Part shown: positions 60,471-64,000 of the stretch, one piece after another
Position numbering within the stretch: position 1 is the stretch's first letter
Layout of the letters: each line of letters begins with the position of its first letter
Assembly (NCBI RefSeq): GCF_963675165.1
Contig: NC_087386.1
Span: forward strand, 5,028,169 to 5,092,168
Direction: 5' to 3'
Length of the DNA: 64,000 bases
Source: Halichondria panicea
Taxonomy: Eukaryota; Porifera; Demospongiae; Suberitida; Halichondriidae
Program-made: the position numbers and the translations under genes
The notes under the pieces: model-generated
What the model saw: the letters and a program-made list of their open reading frames with translations, nothing else
Told to the model about the DNA's origin: nothing
Database searches by the model: none

Positions 60471-61370
60471 GCTGGAAATGTTTCTTGGACAGACCATGCA
60501 AATTGGAAAGCATAATAAGCTGCTGGATTTCCAATTATGGGTAAGAATCCACCCAAGTATGATAAGTGGCCGAGAGCTAGTCTTCAGGTGCATGTTGTCT
60601 AGGAATAATGTATAATTATATATATAGGCTAGAGACTTGTATCAGGTTCAACCGTGACAAGTATAATTATAGTATCAAAGAGATGTTAAAAAGCAACAGC
60701 TTTGATTTAGCTGTGGTTTAGGGGTGTATGGATATAGTTTTTATGAGATGGATGCCTGCATGGATATTATGTTCAATGTTTTCTCTATGGGAAACCTGTT
60801 AGGGTGTAGCGAAGTGTCATATATACAATACATGTATAATTATTATAATTTACAGCACTGCATGTGTGTACATTCTGGAAGCCTGTGATACTGAGTAAAC
60901 AAAAGAAGACAATATAATTGTACAGTGCTAAGCAGTACCTCACTAGAAAGGACAACAGCTTTTTAGGTAACCAGGTAACCACTGTAACAATTGGAAGCAG
61001 ATGCTTTAAGGTTGCCTGCCAATCGTGGGCATGATAGTAAGAAACCACCCACTGTAAGGGAGATAGTAAGGACTTGTATCAACCAAAAGTTGTTATCGAA
61101 GATATATTGTTAAAGTAGCTAGCACATGGCTCTGGTTGAGAGGTGGATGGTGTATACTGGAGGTAGGTTGGTTATGTTAGAACATTCAGTGATTAAATGT
61201 TTTCAGTGTTTTAACTGTCTATGATGGAAATTTGCTTAGTGAATCCTCTCAGACCCACAAAGGATGCACAAAATAGCTAGTAAGCTATACACCCTTTAAT
61301 TACAATACACGTATATACACAATAAAATTATAACAGTATAGATACATAGTCTACATGCACAGTACAGTTA
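60471..61370. other. Intergenic, no gene seen
   Basis: AT-rich DNA with no splice-bounded open frame and no clear repeat. Confidence 0.4.
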
Positions 61371-61595
61371 TTATTCTGTTGGGTTAATTGGTGGTCTGCA
61401 CAGTAGCATTTGAAACTTGAGATTGAGATTGCTTGGACTTGCTCTGAGAGCATACCCATTTTCTGATGGTACAAGGCATAAAGGAGTTACAATGTTGATG
61501 ACATCTGGCAAATGAAACTGAGCAGACAGGAAACTCTTATAACTAGAGTTTCCTGTCACTGTTGTCTGCATGCTATAAAACTTAGAGCACTGCAT
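61371..61595 (-). CDS. Small open frame, unrecognised
   Basis: 74 codons from ATG 61595 (MQCSKFYSMQTTVTGNSSYK...) to a stop, head to head with the sushi gene (73 bp between start codons). No signal peptide or domain recognised; one N-glycosylation-like site. A chance frame is quite possible. Confidence 0.2.
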   Translation of the reverse strand: MQCSKFYSMQTTVTGNSSYKSFLSAQFHLPDVINIVTPLCLVPSENGYALRASPSNLNLKFQMLLCRPPINPTE

Positions 61596-61668
61596 GGTGA
61601 ATTAAGATTACTTTTTGTTGAGATTCTCTCAACAAAATACTTGTGCATTGTGCCTCTCCTGCGGAGCA

Positions 61669-64000
61669 ATGGGTAAATTACTGCAACTCCAATTGACTAC
61701 ATTTCTCCTGATACTCTGTGCGGCTTATAGCCAGTGTCAAAGTAAGTTCTGAAAGCAGCTATAGCAGCTTACTTTGTACATATTTTTTCCTATTACAGCT
61801 CCTGCACCAATGTGCCCCTTGTTAGAGTCACGTTTCCCAGAATTTGGTGTGACTATTACCTACTCCATTGGCCCTAATATGCGATTCGATTTTACCTCTG
61901 CACAATATTCTCCTTGTCAAGGTGAAAGCATAGGGACTATCGGAAGACGTACTAGATTTTGTGAATTAATTGCTGGTGAACTGGTCTGGTCAGGAGAGGA
62001 GCCAGAGTGCAGACGTACGTTGCTTTATACTTAGCCATTATGAATGAATCCAATATTATAATTTATGCAGTTCTACTTTGCGACCCTAACGAATTAAGTA
62101 TCACAGATGGGTTTATAAGATTCACTGCTGAACTACAGCCTCCTGAAGCCAACTATCTCAATGGTGGGTATCTTGTTGGTACCCAAGCTTCGTATTCCTG
62201 TAACGAAGGCTTTGTCTTAAGTATTGGCAATGCAAATGAATTTTGTCGTAGAATCTTTACTTCAAATGTTTTAACGGGTGCTGAATGGAGTGTTGGAAGT
62301 CGATCATGTATAAGTAAGTGAGTGATTGTTCATTGTTGCTTCTCTAATAATTATGGACTGTGTTATGTTATAATTTATCAGACAGCAAAAAAAATATCAA
62401 TATAGCGCACGTGAGATGTCTGGATCAGGAATCCATGCATGCATGTCTAGGTTTAATAGTATATCGTGTGCCGCTGAACTTCAACAGTTGCACTATACAG
62501 TATATTTAATCCACGAGCTATCTAACTGCAGAACTTTTGCTAGCTAGCTATAAAGCTATATGTAAGTTGCTTGGAATGTCAAGGATATTCTCCAGATATT
62601 TAGTAAATTAAAGCACCAGAGTGTCCGGTGTATTGAAAAGTGTTTGATAAATAAATACGGTACAAGTTATAAATACAGATATACCACATCACAGTACTTT
62701 TGACTACTTAGTTTTATATGTAACTTCTAGCAGCTTATAGTGTTTTTATTCTATACAGCTCCTAGCTGCTATGTGCCCCTTGTTAGAGTTACGTTTCCCA
62801 GAATTCAGTGTGACTATTACCTACTCCATGGGCATTAATATGCGATTTGATTTCTGCTTATATGTAACTTTTTCTCTAGAACAATGTCCAGATTTCAACA
62901 AAAACGGTGTGAATAATATTGCTTAACTGGACAGGGGGCTGAAAAGAGATATACTGGCGTAAGAATTTTGGGGTCGGTTGCAACATAATTTTTATAATTG
63001 CAGAGAAAATTTGGTTCCAGATGGTGGTGTTTTGACTAGGATATGCATTGAAAGTATGACATGAAATGACCGTCTAATTTGGAGTGATCCAGAACCACGT
63101 TGCGTGGGTGATGAGTAGGTACATTGCATGCTTTTCTTCTCTTATAATTAATGCTGCATTTATATACTGTGTAGAGCTATAGTCAGTGCCTGTACCTCTT
63201 GGCTTCATTACAGTACCTTTCATAGTGCTCGTAAGTTGTCAAATTAAGCTTAAAATCTATGGTGGTTTGGAAAAGCTATAGATCAAAGGATTTGTTGATG
63301 TAGATAACACCATACACCACTACACTACCGTACCCTCGCAAAAATACGCCCATCCCCTCTTTTGCCTTGTTTACTGTTGTTATTACACACATGTTTCGAG
63401 ATGGAGAGCTTTACCAGATAAAAAGCTCTTCGTATCTTGAAAATACGTCCACCTAAGACTTTTCGCTACAATATCACATGTTCATAATCTAGTGAGAAAG
63501 CAGTTTAGTGAGTAGCTAGTTTAGACTCTACTGGCTCCTTAATGCTGGACCCAAGATCAGACATAAAAGTTTCTCTATGCTGATCTGTTTACCCTCGAAT
63601 ATGTTCATGCATGCAGGATATAGTCCTAGAGCACAGCCTGAAATGTATAGCTGTTCCCCTAGCTACTGTATAATTATATGCAGTATGTAGGTCTAATATT
63701 GTTCCCCATGCAAACAGTTGTTGATTGTGGCTCATTGAGTGATCCTACTAATGGAGGAGTCATGACAACAGGGACCATCTTCCAAAGCACTGCTACCTAC
63801 AGCTGTGACACTGGCTACACACTGCTTGGAGGTCATACCAGAACTTGTCAGGCTAATGAACAGTGGAGTGGATCAGAACCTGCTTGTAATCGTGAATAAG
63901 ATTTAATACTAAGTATTGCGCTTGGCTTATGATATCCTTAATGTTGTTATGGTCCCACATACTGCCATGTCTGTTTACTCATGCATGCAGATGTGTACTG
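61669..64000 (+). CDS. Secreted or membrane sushi (CCP) domain protein, 3' end beyond window
   Basis: Exons 61669-61741, 61799-62014, 62071-62313, 63718-63891 and the start of another at 63991 are all phase 1-1 and join cleanly. Exon 1 is a signal peptide (MGKLLQLQLTTFLLILCAAY). The next exons encode one sushi module each: MCPLLESRFPEFGV ... ELVWSGEEPECR; CDPNELSITDGFI ... ASYSCNEGFVLS; and the most typical, VDCGSLSDPTNGGVM ... SCDTGYTLLGG ... EQWSGSEPACN. Each shows the Cys-Cys-(Trp)-Cys layout. Sushi modules bind proteins in complement and adhesion molecules. The 1.4-kb intron before exon 4 contains a decayed extra module. Confidence 0.82.
62755..63120 (+). pseudogene. Decayed extra sushi exons in intron
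   Basis: 62765-62860 repeats the start of exon 2 (CAMCPLLELRFPEFSVTITY) and then breaks off; 62880-63115 holds a weak second relic ending near the RLIWSDPEPRCVG string. Frame changes and missing splice sites make use unlikely. Confidence 0.55.

Overview
The window looks like nuclear DNA of an animal, most likely a demosponge of the Amphimedon type. This is inference from gene content and style. Genes are split by many short GT-AG introns. There is a receptor tyrosine kinase with a non-standard ectodomain, a TKL kinase fused to ankyrin repeats, a tetraspan LHFPL protein, ANKEF1, a sushi-domain protein, and very many small inverted-repeat transposons in AT-rich DNA. I see no rRNA, tRNA, CRISPR array or bacterial-style operon.

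Layout. 0.3-5.6 kb (-): ANKEF1 (ankyrin plus EF-hand), 3' end off the window, divergent from an LHFPL-family tetraspan gene (+, 5.9-9.7 kb). 10.3-15.6 kb (-): a family of small membrane proteins with very short ectodomains, one transmembrane helix, a juxtamembrane cysteine cluster, a basic stop and a long tyrosine-rich cytoplasmic tail (genes A and B), followed by shorter related tails (D-type) carrying a near-ITAM. 15.6-36 kb: three tandem, partly decayed copies of a unit made of [TKL kinase-ankyrin gene (-)] [procollagen galactosyltransferase COLGALT (+)] [ACBD6-like ankyrin tail (+)]; only the second kinase copy (27.6-32.0 kb) is intact. A BEN-like gene (+, 18.1-21.1 kb) sits between parts of the first kinase copy. 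36-39.6 kb: repeats, a truncated Ig-domain gene and a Ty3/gypsy-like remnant. 39.7-43.3 kb (+): an intact receptor tyrosine kinase. 44.8-46.7 kb (-): a V-set Ig receptor (gene C) whose transmembrane segment and tail are homologous to A and B, but with 5' lesions. 46.9-48.9 kb: nested DNA transposons. 50.2-54.4 kb plus 59.2-59.7 kb (-): a second copy of the 11.6-15.6 kb block, with gene B duplicated nearly perfectly (B'), split by about 4.8 kb of transposon-rich DNA. 61.7 kb to the end (+): a secreted or membrane sushi-domain gene running off the window.

How the parts may work together (inference): genes A, B, B' and C carry conserved tyrosine modules (YNVL, YQxL, YDEP, FDDPxY) that look like SH2-docking sites, and the D tails carry YEA[LI]-x6-YISV. 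The same kind of tail is attached either to an Ig ectodomain (C) or to an almost absent ectodomain (A, B). This resembles vertebrate immune receptors plus LAT-type transmembrane adaptors, and lies in a rapidly duplicating cluster around a receptor tyrosine kinase. I consider this receptor/adaptor cluster the most interesting content of the window.
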